Shown here in pieces: positions 1-10,472 of a stretch of DNA of 64,000 nucleotides; the stretch's first letter is position 1, and each line of letters begins with the position of its first letter. Position numbers and translations under genes: made by a program. The notes under the pieces were generated by a model. It saw only the letters and a list, made by a program, of their open reading frames with translations, ran no database searches and was not told the DNA's origin. The stretch is from Prinsepia uniflora. Taxonomy: Eukaryota > Streptophyta > Magnoliopsida > Rosales > Rosaceae. The DNA lies in NCBI GenBank assembly GCA_032719365.1, contig CM064872.1:69132752-69196751 (forward strand), read 5' to 3'.

Positions 1-832
1 ACTGGAACTCAGGTTCCCGACCAACCAGTGCTCCACCTCCTTCGATTTTTGCACGGTTGTGTTTGAAATGGACTCAGAAGACTAATCCCACTCACTGTTT
101 AGATCAACTCACCTCAAAACTCAACCTTCGAATTTTCCCTCCATTTCTGGTTTTTCTCCACCCGACTCAGTTCTCTCACTCTCAACTCTCTCTCAGGTGC
201 AAAATGATCCTCTCACTCACCAACACTCAGCTAATGGTTCAGAATGAACGACAACCCATGGGAATCCATCTGCTTCCCCTCTGAACTTGTTTCCCGCAAA
301 CAGAACCCAAAGCCATTTTCAAACCTTCCCGTGCACTGATGCAGTCCACACCAATCAACCCTGTCTCCATTATCCTCAATCCAATTAAACAATCCATTCT
401 GGCCAGCCACTAACGCCCATAAACAATTGCACGCTCAGGGCACTCACGGCATGGTCGTGCAACCTGTTTCCACCGCATCTGAACAGTACCCTGCACAAAT
501 TACAATTTTGCTCTCAGTTCAATAATTACCAAAATGCCCCTCACGCATCCAGACCCGTAACTTGGTCATTCGGACTCCGATTGACGCGTGCCGCCTGTCT
601 ACGGACTCAGGCCGTCAAGACCTTCCTAACGATCCTTGGCCCTCGGCCATCGGACCTCCCGATCAAAAAGTCAATATTTTCCCCCCTTTTCCTCCAAATT
701 ACGAATATGCCCTTTGACTTCCGAACGTCATAACTTTCACCGCTTCCGATTTCGCCCAACTAATCACTGATTAACCCCGCTAATCATGATTAGTTACTAA
801 TCTAATCCCGAATTCCAGGATGGGTCGTTACA
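1..832 (-). mobile_element. Partial long LTR, family A (cut by window edge)
   Basis: This stretch matches the end of the family A LTRs that finish at 25146, 52968 and 61597. It shares the block near 1-40 with the region near 24172, the GCGTGCCGCCTGT block and the AATCATGATTAGTTACTAATC block, and it ends in GGGTCGTTACA at 832. Read in sense (minus strand) the LTR starts TGTAACGACC. It interrupts the TNP2 reading frame that resumes at 833. Its other end and target duplication lie outside the window, so solo LTR versus full element cannot be decided. Confidence 0.8.
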
Positions 833-975
833 GATAACATACCTTTAATGTGTGCCAAAATGATGTTGTGTCTAGCCCGCATGTCAGACAAGCAAGATAA
901 CCCTTGGTGCTCAATCCCGTGAGCATCCCGTAAGCAGAAAAATAATTAATTGTCCACATTACGGTTAGCCCTGTT

Positions 976-2605
976 AATCGGTTCAAAAAAAATCGACCGA
1001 AAAATCAGACCGAACTGTAACCGAACCGAAAAACACCGAACAAAAAAAATCCGAAATTGTTTGGAGAAAACTGAACCAAACTGTTCTGAATCAGTTCGAT
1101 TTCGGTTTTCGGTATTATTATACCGGACCGAATCGAAAAGTAGTAAAATCGGCCTGAATCGGCTCGAACCGGACCGAAACTCATTAGTTAGAAACGGCGT
1201 CGTTTTATTCTTTTCTACGAAACCCTAGATCTAGAGACTACAAAAGGAACTCAGATGCCTCACGGCTCACAATCTCACTCGGCACTGAACTCTGAAGTCT
1301 GAAGTGAAACTGAATCCCTAGTTTTCTCACTTCCAGTCTTCCATTCCTCCATCCCACTTCAAAGTTTTCGACAATTTCTCAATCTTTCTCAGTCACTTCA
1401 TAGTTCATCTTCATCACACTTCATACCCTCCTCCTTCTCCTGATCTTCATCCTTCACTCTTATTTCTCTGTCTCTATTTCACTGCTACGAGCCTACGAAA
1501 ATAACCCACTCTTCATCCTTCACTCTTATTTCTCAATCACTTCATAGTCACAACATGTACCAACCCCCAACATATCATATTCAGTGGAATTTCAAACCCA
1601 GTGGACGGAATTTTCATCTCCCATATTTCTCCTTGCTCTGAAAATTTCAGAGAGGCAATCATAACATTTTAAATGCTATGAGAAGTGTTGATCCAGGCCC
1701 AGCAAGCTCTGATCTCTCTTGAGCGATTGTTTAACTAGTTTCCTATGTTTTGATTCAAGAAGGAAAGAATTTTGTTTGACAGTGCGAATGTACTAGATGT
1801 TTATTTTAATTCTACGTAATCTTGCTTTGCATAATTTATGATATTTATATATCTCGTTGACATAATTCTTAATTTTTTGTTTTGCTGTTTTATTCACCAT
1901 GTTCCTCTGATGTCTTTGTGGTCTTCACTTCCTAGTCGTACGTGCCTTAGAAATATTTCCTTGTTGACCAGTTTTTTTAATTATTATACAAAATTATGGA
2001 ATTACTTGAATTCAGCTACTGTCTACTTGTTTGGGTCCTTTTGTCTCTTTGTACTAATTATGATACAAGATTGTGGAATTACTTGAATTCAGCCCAAGCA
2101 CTAATTATTGATGATTAGAATGGTTTTGAGTATTCCATTTCAATATAATGTATTTTCCTACGAGTTGCATCTTTGTTTTTTGCCTCACCTGGATCTACTG
2201 CCAGCATATATTACAAAGAAACGGGGAGAGTAGGTTCCCTTGATGAAGCCTCTGCTTCGGTGTGATATGGCTCGTTTGGTCACCATTTACCACCACGCTA
2301 TATAAGTGCCCCCTTAGAAATGCACTGGTAGATCTATGCACGCACTTTTTTTTTTATGAAAAACTAACTGTTTCATAATGTCCATGAGGAAGCTCCACTC
2401 CCCATGAGAGCCAGGAAGCTCCCCCAAATTATCAATTTCATCCTTCTTGTTGTTTCTGCAGTTTTGATTTTACTTCTTCATTATTATTAGAGCCAGGAGA
2501 AGTGAATTTTAATAGAGAGAATATAGAATAGATATTTGATTTTACCTGATAGTTTATTCTATGCTTAAGTATGTGTTGATAATGTGAAGTTTTTTTTTTT
2601 GTCAG
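976..2605 (+). other. hAT 5' region, noncoding
   Basis: From 976 to about 1170 the DNA is a subterminal array of CGAACC/CGGTTC words, the likely transposase-binding region. From about 1200 to 1560 it is pyrimidine-rich with CTTCAT and CTTCACT repeats, like a promoter and 5' UTR. The remainder is AT-rich and intron-like. I find no supported reading frame here. Confidence 0.5.
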
Positions 2606-2728
2606 CCTTTTAAAGGAATATTACTTTTTGGGCCTCCTGGAACTGGGAAGACCCTTCTTGCTAAGGCTCTTGCAACAGAAGCTGGGGCGAACTTTATCAG
2701 CATAACCAATTCTACTCTAACATCAAAG
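2606..2728 (+). pseudogene. Captured exon fragment of an AAA-ATPase gene
   Basis: These 41 codons start after a T-rich tract and an AG acceptor (2604-2605) and end at an AG|GTATGC donor (2728/2729), the boundaries of a genuine exon. The product includes FKGILLFGPPGTGKTLLAKA, a complete Walker A P-loop (GPPGTGKT), followed by EAGANFISI and STLTSK. This matches the nucleotide-binding core of plant membrane-type AAA ATPases of the MSP1/ATAD1/spastin group. In those proteins the next residues lead towards Walker B, but I find no following exon between 2729 and 3877. The fragment lies between the hAT termini, on the same strand as the transposase, so I infer transduplication of a host exon by the element. 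It is unlikely to encode an active ATPase. Confidence 0.85.
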
Positions 2729-3877
2729 GTATGCTTTTTCAGTCTCTAGAATCTGGTACTGGCGTTTGTGTAGCTTTGTTCTTGAAAATAAACATGCCTT
2801 GTTAAGATTAGTTATATATGGCTGTTACTTCAGCTGTGAAGTTCTTATCTGGCTCAAAATATAGCAAAGTTTTACTGCTGACTGATCTATTGTTTGAAGG
2901 CATATCCTTCATGTTTTTACCTTGTATGTATACCATAATAAAAATGTACCTTTCCATTTTCTTTCGTTTGAAACTTTGAATATTTAAAATGCATACTTAT
3001 GTTCCATTTTTGGCCCAGGATGCCCATTATGCAAAGTGTGCTTCTAAGCTTCAATGTACACTAACTGGATTGTTCAATTTTAGATGGATCCACTTGAAAA
3101 TGTCTTGTTAAGATTGCTTATGTTTGTGTTTATAAAGTGTTTCTGTGTTGGTACTCTTACTTTTTCACTATGCACTGGATTAGATTCTATTCCATTATAT
3201 TGGATATAATCGAATTGTTATTATGGTAGCCCTCATCCTAACCCTTTATTTAGTGGAAGATAAGCAACATATTCATGTTTGTAAATTCCAAGTTTCAGCC
3301 ATCTGCAAAGCCTATTCACTATTACTTGTTATAAACTCTCATTTGACTCGTTCTTTTATTGGCAGTTCTTGAATCACTTTAGTTTTTGGTTCACCCTAAA
3401 TTTATAACCTTGCAGTTGGTTTTTCATCTCCTGTTGATATTAAGAGATCCTGGATCATACATGTCATTATGTACATGAATTTTGTGATCAAAATTTTGAT
3501 TTTGACGTGTCGATATCTTAATTACCCAAGGGATGCATTGTAAAGTAGAATTCAGCTGAATTACATGCGTGCGTGTGACCGTGCTTATACTTATTGCCTA
3601 TTTAGAATCCATGCAAAGCCTGAAGGCAGATGCATTGTCTACACAAAGAATATAATTATAAAGATAATCTGTAATTATAAAGCTACTGATTTGATAATCT
3701 ATAATTATAAAGCTACTGAAAGTCTGAAACCAATTCGATTAGATGGGTTGGGTTCTTTAAACCCCTCTTGCTAATAAAATTATTATCTTTATTAGTATAC
3801 CATACTTTGCTTCCCTTAAGGCCTTAATTTTTATTTATTTATTGCTACAGATCGAAACCAAACCTTAAGAAATAAGA
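2729..3877 (+). other. Intron-like DNA between captured exon and transposase
   Basis: This AT-rich stretch begins with a consensus splice donor and contains no conserved reading frame. The first part may be intron sequence carried along with the AAA exon. The part ending ATTGCTACAG at 3850 could be a splice acceptor leading into the transposase 5' UTR and the ATG at 3878. Confidence 0.4.
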
Positions 3878-6313
3878 ATGGTGCTTACCTTAGGGAATGT
3901 TGCTGGTGCTGCGTCTGCTACCTCATTAGAGTTGCCTGAAGAGGTATTTAATTATTTATTCTCGTAATATACTGTAGAATAATATGGAATTATTGATTAT
4001 GATGAGTTTGGTTTATAACCAATGTATTTCATTCACCTTAACATGGATCATCAACTTATTCATGCTTGTTGTTTTCTGTTTTGTAGGTGGACATTGTTCA
4101 TGGTTCACAATCACAAGTAGATGAATTCGATGAAGAGGTGAATAGGGATGGTAAACCACTAACCAGCGCTGAAAGTAATGCGGTATTTTTGGAGCATGCG
4201 AAGAAAAGGCAGCGTGTAAGCATATGGGATCATTTTGAAAGGTATAAAGCTGATAATGATTTCACTAGGGCTAGATGTATTTATTGCCCTAATACGTATG
4301 CTGCTGATTCTATTAGAAATGTAACTAGGGCCTTGATTAGTCATCTTTAGAAATGTCCTAAATATCCCCCTAATACGATTGCCAAAAGAAATAAGAAAGT
4401 TCTATCCGTAGAAAAACCCACAGAAGTTGCTGTTGGGTTTAGTCAGAAGGAGCTTGTTAGGAAATTTGTTCAGATGGTCGTAGTTAATGAGTTGCCTTTT
4501 TCTTTTGGTGAGGGAGACGGGTTCCGTGATTTCTGTTCCCTAGCTTGTCCTAGGTTTAAAATTCCATGTCGTCAGACAGTTGCTAAGGATGTGCTTAATA
4601 TGTATTATGCTGAGAAGGAGTCACTTAAAGAATTGATCAAGTCTTATAGGGTTTGTATAACTACTGATACATGGACATCCCTTCAAAACATCAATTATAT
4701 GGTTATCACTGCTCATTTTATTGATAGTGATTGAGTATTGTATAAAAAGATTATCAACTTTTGTGTGATTCCAAATCATAAGGGAGAATCAATTGGGAGG
4801 CTTTTGGAGGATTGTTTACTTAGATGGGGTATTGAGAAGCTTTTGACTGTTACAGTAGATAATGCTTCTTCGAATGATGCTGGGTTGTCTTTTTTGATGA
4901 AGAGAATGCCTAAATTGAAATGTCTGGTGGCGCTTTTGAATAATGGAGAAAATTTTCATGCTAGATGTATTGCTCATATCTTGAACTTGATTGTCAATAA
5001 TGGATTGAATGTGTTGAATGAATCTATTCAAGGTATTAGAAATGCCATAAGATATGTAAGATCTTCCCCTAGTAGGTTTGAAATATTTAAGAAGGGTGCG
5101 GAGAAGGCTATGGTTGATAGCAAATGGTTGGTAGTATTGGATGTTCCAACTAGGTGGAATTCCACCTATTTGATGTTGGAATCAGCTATTAAGTTTCGGG
5201 GAGCATTTGAGGTTCTAGTTGAGGATGATCCGAATTCTGCTGCTTATTTTGTAAGTGATCGAAGGGTAGGACCACCGTCTAAGTATGATTGGGAAGTAGC
5301 AAGTTCATTTGCTGCTTATTTGAAATCCTTTTCCGAAGTAACTTTGAAAGTTTGTTGCACCTCTACACCCACAATTTAATGTGCTTTACTTGATGTGTAT
5401 ATGATTTTAACTCTTTTGCGTCGTGAATGGAAGAGTGTTTTATTGTCTGGCATTGCAAGCACCATGCAAGCCAAATTTGACAAGTATTGGGGGGAAGTGG
5501 AGCGTATGAACCAATATTATTTCATAGCTCTGGTTCTTGATCCCCGTCATAAATTGGACACTGTGGAGGATTGTTTTGGGGTGGGGGTGGGGGTGGGGGT
5601 GGGGGGGGGGGGGGGGGGGGGGGGGTATTTGAGGATGATGATGATAAGGTTGCACATGCTATTTCTAGATTGAAGATTTTATTGAATAGTCTTCATAAAC
5701 TCTATGAAGACGGTGAGAGTGGGGATTCTGCAAGACAGGACAATGTTAGTGGCAGCTCCTCTGGAATAGCAATGGACAAACTGGATTTGACTGACGATAC
5801 AGATCTTATAGTAAGGAGGCTGAGGAGGATGGCAAAGAAGGACGTTATTTCTAATGATTTGGATAGATATCTATTAGATCCTATTGAAACTATTGAGGAT
5901 TCAACGTTTGAAATTTTGGGTTGGTGGAAAAAGATCGGGGTTTCCAAATATCCAATCTTGTCTTGAGCTGCACGAGATGTTCTAGCTATACCCACTTCAA
6001 CAATAGCTTCGGAGTCATGCTTTAGCACAAGTGGAAGGGTAATTAATTCGTATAGGAGTTCGTTGAGCCCTGAAATTGTGGAGGCATTGATTTGTACTCA
6101 AATTGGCTTATGAGTATCAATGTTGCATTACATTTGGAGCCGAGTGTTGATGAAGTGGAGTGCTATCATGCCCTTGCACAAGGTAATTGTTGTATTATTT
6201 TATTATTTTTAATACATTTGTTTGTTATTAATTGTGAATTTATGTAGATAATTAACTTTGCTTGTGTCTTATATGTAGAAATGACAAATGGTCGTGCTAA
6301 GGTGCCTCAATAG
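3878..6313 (+). pseudogene. hAT transposase (zf-BED, RNase H-like core, hATC dimerisation)
   Basis: Likely exons are 3878-3943 (ATG, 22 codons), 4087-6182 and 6279-6313 (TAG), with GT-AG introns of 143 and 96 bp. Exon 2 begins with a BED zinc finger (SIWDHFERY, then CIYC and later H and C, 4225-4365). Next come the catalytic-core segments ITTDTWTS (about 4660) and TVDNASSND (about 4855), CIAHILNLIV (about 4970), PTRWNSTYLML (about 5150), and the C-terminal hATC block with FEILGWWK (about 5910) and ASESCFSTSGRV (about 6010). The copy is dead: in-frame stops at 4348 (TAG), 4732 (TGA), 5377 (TAA) and 5964 (TGA), a G-tract frameshift at 5577-5625, and a one-base deletion near 6105. The intact family binds its termini, cuts as a dimer and makes 8-bp duplications. 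Confidence 0.9.
5577..5625 (+). repeat. Poly-G / (G5T)n tract inside hAT transposase
   Basis: The tract has four runs of four to five Gs separated by single Ts, then an uninterrupted run of about 26 Gs. It sits where the family has an acidic linker ahead of the hATC domain. The reading frame differs by one before and after it. It can form G-quadruplexes on the plus strand and is a likely site of polymerase slippage or assembly error in exact length. Confidence 0.85.
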
Positions 6314-8413
6314 TCCAATCCTTGAGAGTTGAGACTTCTTGGTTTGCTGGTTTTCTCATGATATTTTCTAATTTCTACCGTTTTAATAATTTTGGATGGT
6401 TTGGTTTTGCAATCTTGCTGTTTTTATTGCTTGTAATGGACATTTTTTTATTCAATTTTGATACTTTGATGATTTTATTGTTTGTAATAGACATTATATG
6501 TTGGATTTTGATGGTTTGATGATTTTGTTGTTTATAATGGACATTTTAGGTGGATATTAATTAGTTGTAATAGATATTGATTAGTTGTAATGAACATTAA
6601 TTAGGTAATAAATATTGATTATTGTATAAAAGAATAAAAAAAATCGGTTTTTTGTAGAAAACCGAACCGGTTTGACCGAACCAATTTGAACCGGAAAAAA
6701 TCGGTTTTTATTCAGAACTGAACCGAACCGAACCGAACCAAATATTCGGTTTCGATTTCATTCGGTCATTGGAGGGACAACCGGACCGAACCAAACCGGT
6801 TCCCCTATTCGGTTTCAGTTTCGGTTTCGGTAAAAAAACCGAACCGAAAAACCGATTAACAGGGCTAATTACGGTCGCGCATAGCGTGAACATTTCTCCA
6901 CTACACTTGTCATAGGTCCAGACACCATTTTCCCATAAATCCACAAGCTCATCAATCAACGGCCGCAAATAACGTCGATTGAATTACTAGGCGATTTGGG
7001 CCTCGGTATTAAAGTACTAAGGATTGTGGTAAGGTTGCACATGCTATTTCTAGATTGAAGATTTTATTGAATAGTCTTCATAAACTCTATGAAGACGGTG
7101 AGAGTGGGGATTCTGCAAGACAGGACAATGTTAGTGGCAGCTCCTCTGGAATAGCAATGGACAAACTGGATTTGACTGACGATACAGATCTTATAGTAAG
7201 GAGGCTGAGGAGGATGGCAAAGAAGGACGTTATTTCTAATGATTTGGATAGATATCTATTAGATCCTATTGAAACTATTGAGGATTCAACGTTTGAAATT
7301 TTGGGTTGGTGGAAAAAGATCGGGGTTTCCAAATATCCAATCTTGTCTTGAGCTGCACGAGATGTTCTAGCTATACCCACTTCAACAATAGCTTCGGAGT
7401 CATGCTTTAGCACAAGTGGAAGGGTAATTAATTCGTATAGGAGTTCGTTGAGCCCTGAAATTGTGGAGGCATTGATTTGTACTCAAATTGGCTTATGAGT
7501 ATCAATGTTGCATTACATTTGGAGCCGAGTGTTGATGAAGTGGAGTGCTATCATGCCCTTGCACAAGGTAATTGTTGTATTATTTTATTATTTTTAATAC
7601 ATTTGTTTGTTATTAATTGTGAATTTATGTAGATAATTAACTTTGCTTGTGTCTTATATGTAGAAATGACAAATGGTCGTGCTAAGGTGCCTCAATAGTC
7701 CAATCCTTGAGAGTTGAGACTTCTTGGTTTGCTGGTTTTCTCATGATATTTTCTAATTTCTACCGTTTTAATAATTTTGGATGGTTTGGTTTTGCAATCT
7801 TGCTGTTTTTATTGCTTGTAATGGACATTTTTTTATTCAATTTTGATACTTTGATGATTTTATTGTTTGTAATAGACATTATATGTTGGATTTTGATGGT
7901 TTGATGATTTTGTTGTTTATAATGGACATTTTAGGTGGATATTAATTAGTTGTAATAGATATTGATTAGTTGTAATGAACATTAATTAGGTAATAAATAT
8001 TGATTATTGTATAAAAGAATAAAAAAAATCGGTTTTTTGTAGAAAACCGAACCGGTTTGACCGAACCAATTTGAACCGGAAAAAATCGGTTTTTATTCAG
8101 AACTGAACCGAACCGAACCGAACCAAATATTCGGTTTCGATTTCATTCGGTCATTGGAGGGACAACCGGACCGAACCAAACCGGTTCCCCTATTCGGTTT
8201 CAGTTTCGGTTTCGGTAAAAAAACCGAACCGAAAAACCGATTAACAGGGCTAATTACGGTCGCGCATAGCGTGAACATTTCTCCACTACACTTGTCATAG
8301 GTCCAGACACCATTTTCCCATAAATCCACAAGCTCATCAATCAACGGCCGCAAATAACGTCGATTGAATTACTAGGCGATTTGGGCCTCGGTATTAAAGT
8401 ACTAAGGATTGTG
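5645..8413 (+). repeat. 1.38-kb tandem duplication across the hAT right end
   Basis: Copy 1 is 5645-7028 and copy 2 is 7030-8413, at a constant offset of 1385. Both contain the hATC domain, the last transposase exon, the hAT right terminus, the ATTACGGT target copy and about 155 bp of flanking TNP2. All reading frames in the two copies translate identically. The duplication therefore arose after hAT insertion and is recent, or is an assembly artefact. The left breakpoint lies just after the G-tract. Confidence 0.9.
7055..7698 (+). pseudogene. Second copy of the hAT transposase C-terminus
   Basis: This repeats the end of the hAT gene: 7055-7351 is open and encodes the hATC block, with the same TGA at 7349 as copy 1, then the ASESCFSTSGRV segment, the same frameshift and the same final exon ending TAG at 7696-7698. 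It has no upstream domains and no promoter of its own, so it is a duplicated fragment. The shared lesions show they were present before the duplication. Confidence 0.85.
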
Positions 8414-9431
8414 AATTCTTTTTTTATGCATCTCCAAGGTGGAAAGTTGTACGGAACTAAAACTACTGGCCAAGTGCTATAGGGACCTTGCAAAATTCCA
8501 AAAGTATTAAAACCATCAATAGCAAGTCCTAATCTAAGATTTCTTGCCTCCGATACAAAATTAGGATACATCTTATCAAATTCTTTCCAAGCATCTCCAT
8601 CGACCGGATGCCTTAGTGAATCGTCATCAGTGTGTTCATCTTTATGCCACCTCATATCACGAGCTGTGTGAGAAGACATGAAGAATCTTTGTAATCTTGT
8701 TTTCAGTGGAAAATAGTGCAACACTTTATTCAGAATCTTATTCTTTCTAAACTTAGGCTCATTGCACAAAGGACATTCGTCAAGATGCTCAAATTCACCG
8801 TAAAACAATGCACAGTTGTTCGTACATGCGTGAATCTTCACATACCCTAAAACAAGATCCTTCAAAATCTTTTTCGAGTTATAATGATCTTTAGGGAGAT
8901 TGTTATCTTTAGGGATCATTCGGGTGATGATGTCCATCATGTGATCAAAATACTTGTTCGTTTGATTATACTTAACTTTCATGTGCATCAATTCCACAAT
9001 TGCCCATAGAACCGAAAAGGATTTACAACCAGGGTATAATTCGCGCTGAGCTTCTTTCAACAACCTTTCGTAATGGAGATCTGACTCTTCGGCTTGAGAC
9101 CAAGGGAGTAAAATATCAGTTAATATCTCAACAAATTGATCATTATCACACCGATTATCTGAATCACTATCATCTCGACGGTTGCCGTGAACTGAAGATG
9201 TTGATGTAGTAAAATTCGGTTCATTGTAATAAATCCAATTAGTGTAGTTATGTACGATCCCGTTCTTTGCCAGATGAAAATGAACATCACTCAGTGACAT
9301 CCAACAACAGTTGTTACATTTAGACAAAAACATAATATGCGTCTTTGATCACTATAGTGAGTACGTGCAAAAGTTATGAAGCTGTCAATCTCATCCAAAT
9401 ACTGATAAGAAGATCTATCCAAAATTTGCAT

Positions 9432-10472
9432 TCAGCCTCTGTTCATTGTGCCTGCTTCCACAAAATAGAACCAATGTAAGTAGATAATTATATAGTTTGT
9501 GACTCTATCTCATCCAAAATCCGTTCGTCTCCTTATGCCTCCGGTGGCCCTATCCCGTTCGAGAGTGCACGTTCTGTGATGTATAGTTTGTGACCTACGA
9601 GGCGAAGTTTCGACCGATGGAAACTTTGACAGCATCACTCTATAGTTCTCCAAATACACGACGTACATATTTCAAACTAATATCTAGTATGCATTCGGAG
9701 AACAGTAACATGATATAAACCAAATTTCCCACGATCCAAACCTAACCATATAGACAACAAACTATACAACACATAGTTGTGCACTTCCAAACTATCCCGA
9801 TATATGGACAATTCAAGAGTCAGTCAATCAATCCGATTCACTGACTCTCAAACGGGTCTAAAGTTTTCTATCTAATTTCGATATAAAAAGTTAATCGGGT
9901 TGATTAACTTTGCATTAACGGATAAACCACAATTCCCTAACACAATAATATCCAGATTTCTAAGCATGTTCCCAATATATCACAATTTTCAAACATAATT
10001 AAATACAATTTTTTGAGAAAAATTAAATTGAGAAGTAAATACACATACCTTTGATAAGTAATCCTTCAAATCAACCACAAATTACCTAAAAAAAAATTTA
10101 TTTTAGCTTATAATAAAAATTAAAATAAAAAAACAAAAAACAAAAAACAAAATCATTAAAATCATTAATTTTACCTTAGGTGAAGTAGTGATGATGAAAT
10201 GATGATGAAATGATGGTGAAGTGATGATGATATTATGTTGGGGTTGTGAGAGTAAATGAGAGAGAGAATAATGAGAGAGTTAATGAGGAATAAGGAAGAA
10301 GATGAAGAAATGAATCAGTTCTAAAGTAAATGCAGATTAGACCTTTGCCCAACGCAGGGTGCGCCGGGAAAACTTTAATGACCCGTCGGGCTAACAATAG
10401 GCGCTAACACACCTTCGCGCCCCGCCGCGAGTCAACGGAAATACTTTGCTCGGCTGTTTCGCCGTTAATAAT
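9432..10472 (-). other. CACTA 5' region, noncoding
   Basis: In sense (minus strand) this lies upstream of the TNP2 start. It holds AT-rich DNA, a GATGAT-rich / pyrimidine-rich stretch at 10185-10320 that looks like a 5' UTR, and GC-rich subterminal sequence from about 10335 up to the solo LTR at 10473. No supported gene. Confidence 0.5.

Larger units (their letters stand above)
966..6867 (+). mobile_element. hAT transposon (Ac-like) inserted in TNP2
   Basis: The ends are inverted: TAGCCCTGTTAATCGGTT at 966 and its complement AACCGATTAACAGGGCTA ending at 6867. Subterminal DNA on both sides is packed with CGGTT/AACCG words. An exact 8-bp target duplication ATTACGGT flanks it (958-965 and 6868-6875), the length expected for hAT. 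Joining the flanks restores the TNP2 reading frame. It carries a BED-finger transposase pseudogene (3878-6313) and, in its 5' part, a captured AAA-ATPase exon (2606-2728). A tandem duplication copied its last 1.2 kb, so a second right terminus lies at 8252 with a second target copy at 8253-8260. Confidence 0.92.
833..9431 (-). pseudogene. CACTA TNP2-type transposase, split by a hAT insertion
   Basis: The largest open piece is 9333-8341 (330 codons). It contains a cysteine-pair segment (CNNC), the region WHKDEHTDDDSLRHPVDGDAW, the block LGLAIDGFNTFG and the segment PPWRCIKKEF, all typical of the Transposase_21 / TNP2 family. Upstream, a candidate start at 9431 gives a transposase-associated N-terminus (DRSSYQYLDEIDSFI) joined only by a frameshift near 9315. 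A one-base deletion near 8355 shifts the frame so the protein continues as LRPLIDELVDLWENGVW, up to the hAT target site at 8253-8260. The frame resumes left of the hAT element at 965-833 with WTINYFSAYGML and STKGYLAC. It is then cut by the LTR ending at 832. TNP2 binds element termini and catalyses DDE-type cut-and-paste transposition in the nucleus. This copy cannot make it. Confidence 0.85.

Noticed and set aside
950..1228. Plus-strand frame of 92 codons at the hAT left end
   Set aside because: It is a translation of the terminal and subterminal CGAACC/CGGTTC repeats.
1838..2086. 82-codon hydrophobic frame in the hAT 5' region
   Set aside because: AT-rich sequence gives Phe/Leu/Ile-rich chance frames. 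There is no homology that I recognise and no splice or promoter support.
2606..2728. A host AAA-ATPase gene in place
   Set aside because: Only one exon is present, no preceding or following exons were found, and it lies between the hAT terminal repeats with a perfect 8-bp target duplication outside them.
9000..9209. Plus-strand frame of 69 codons
   Set aside because: Antisense shadow of the TNP2 reading frame.
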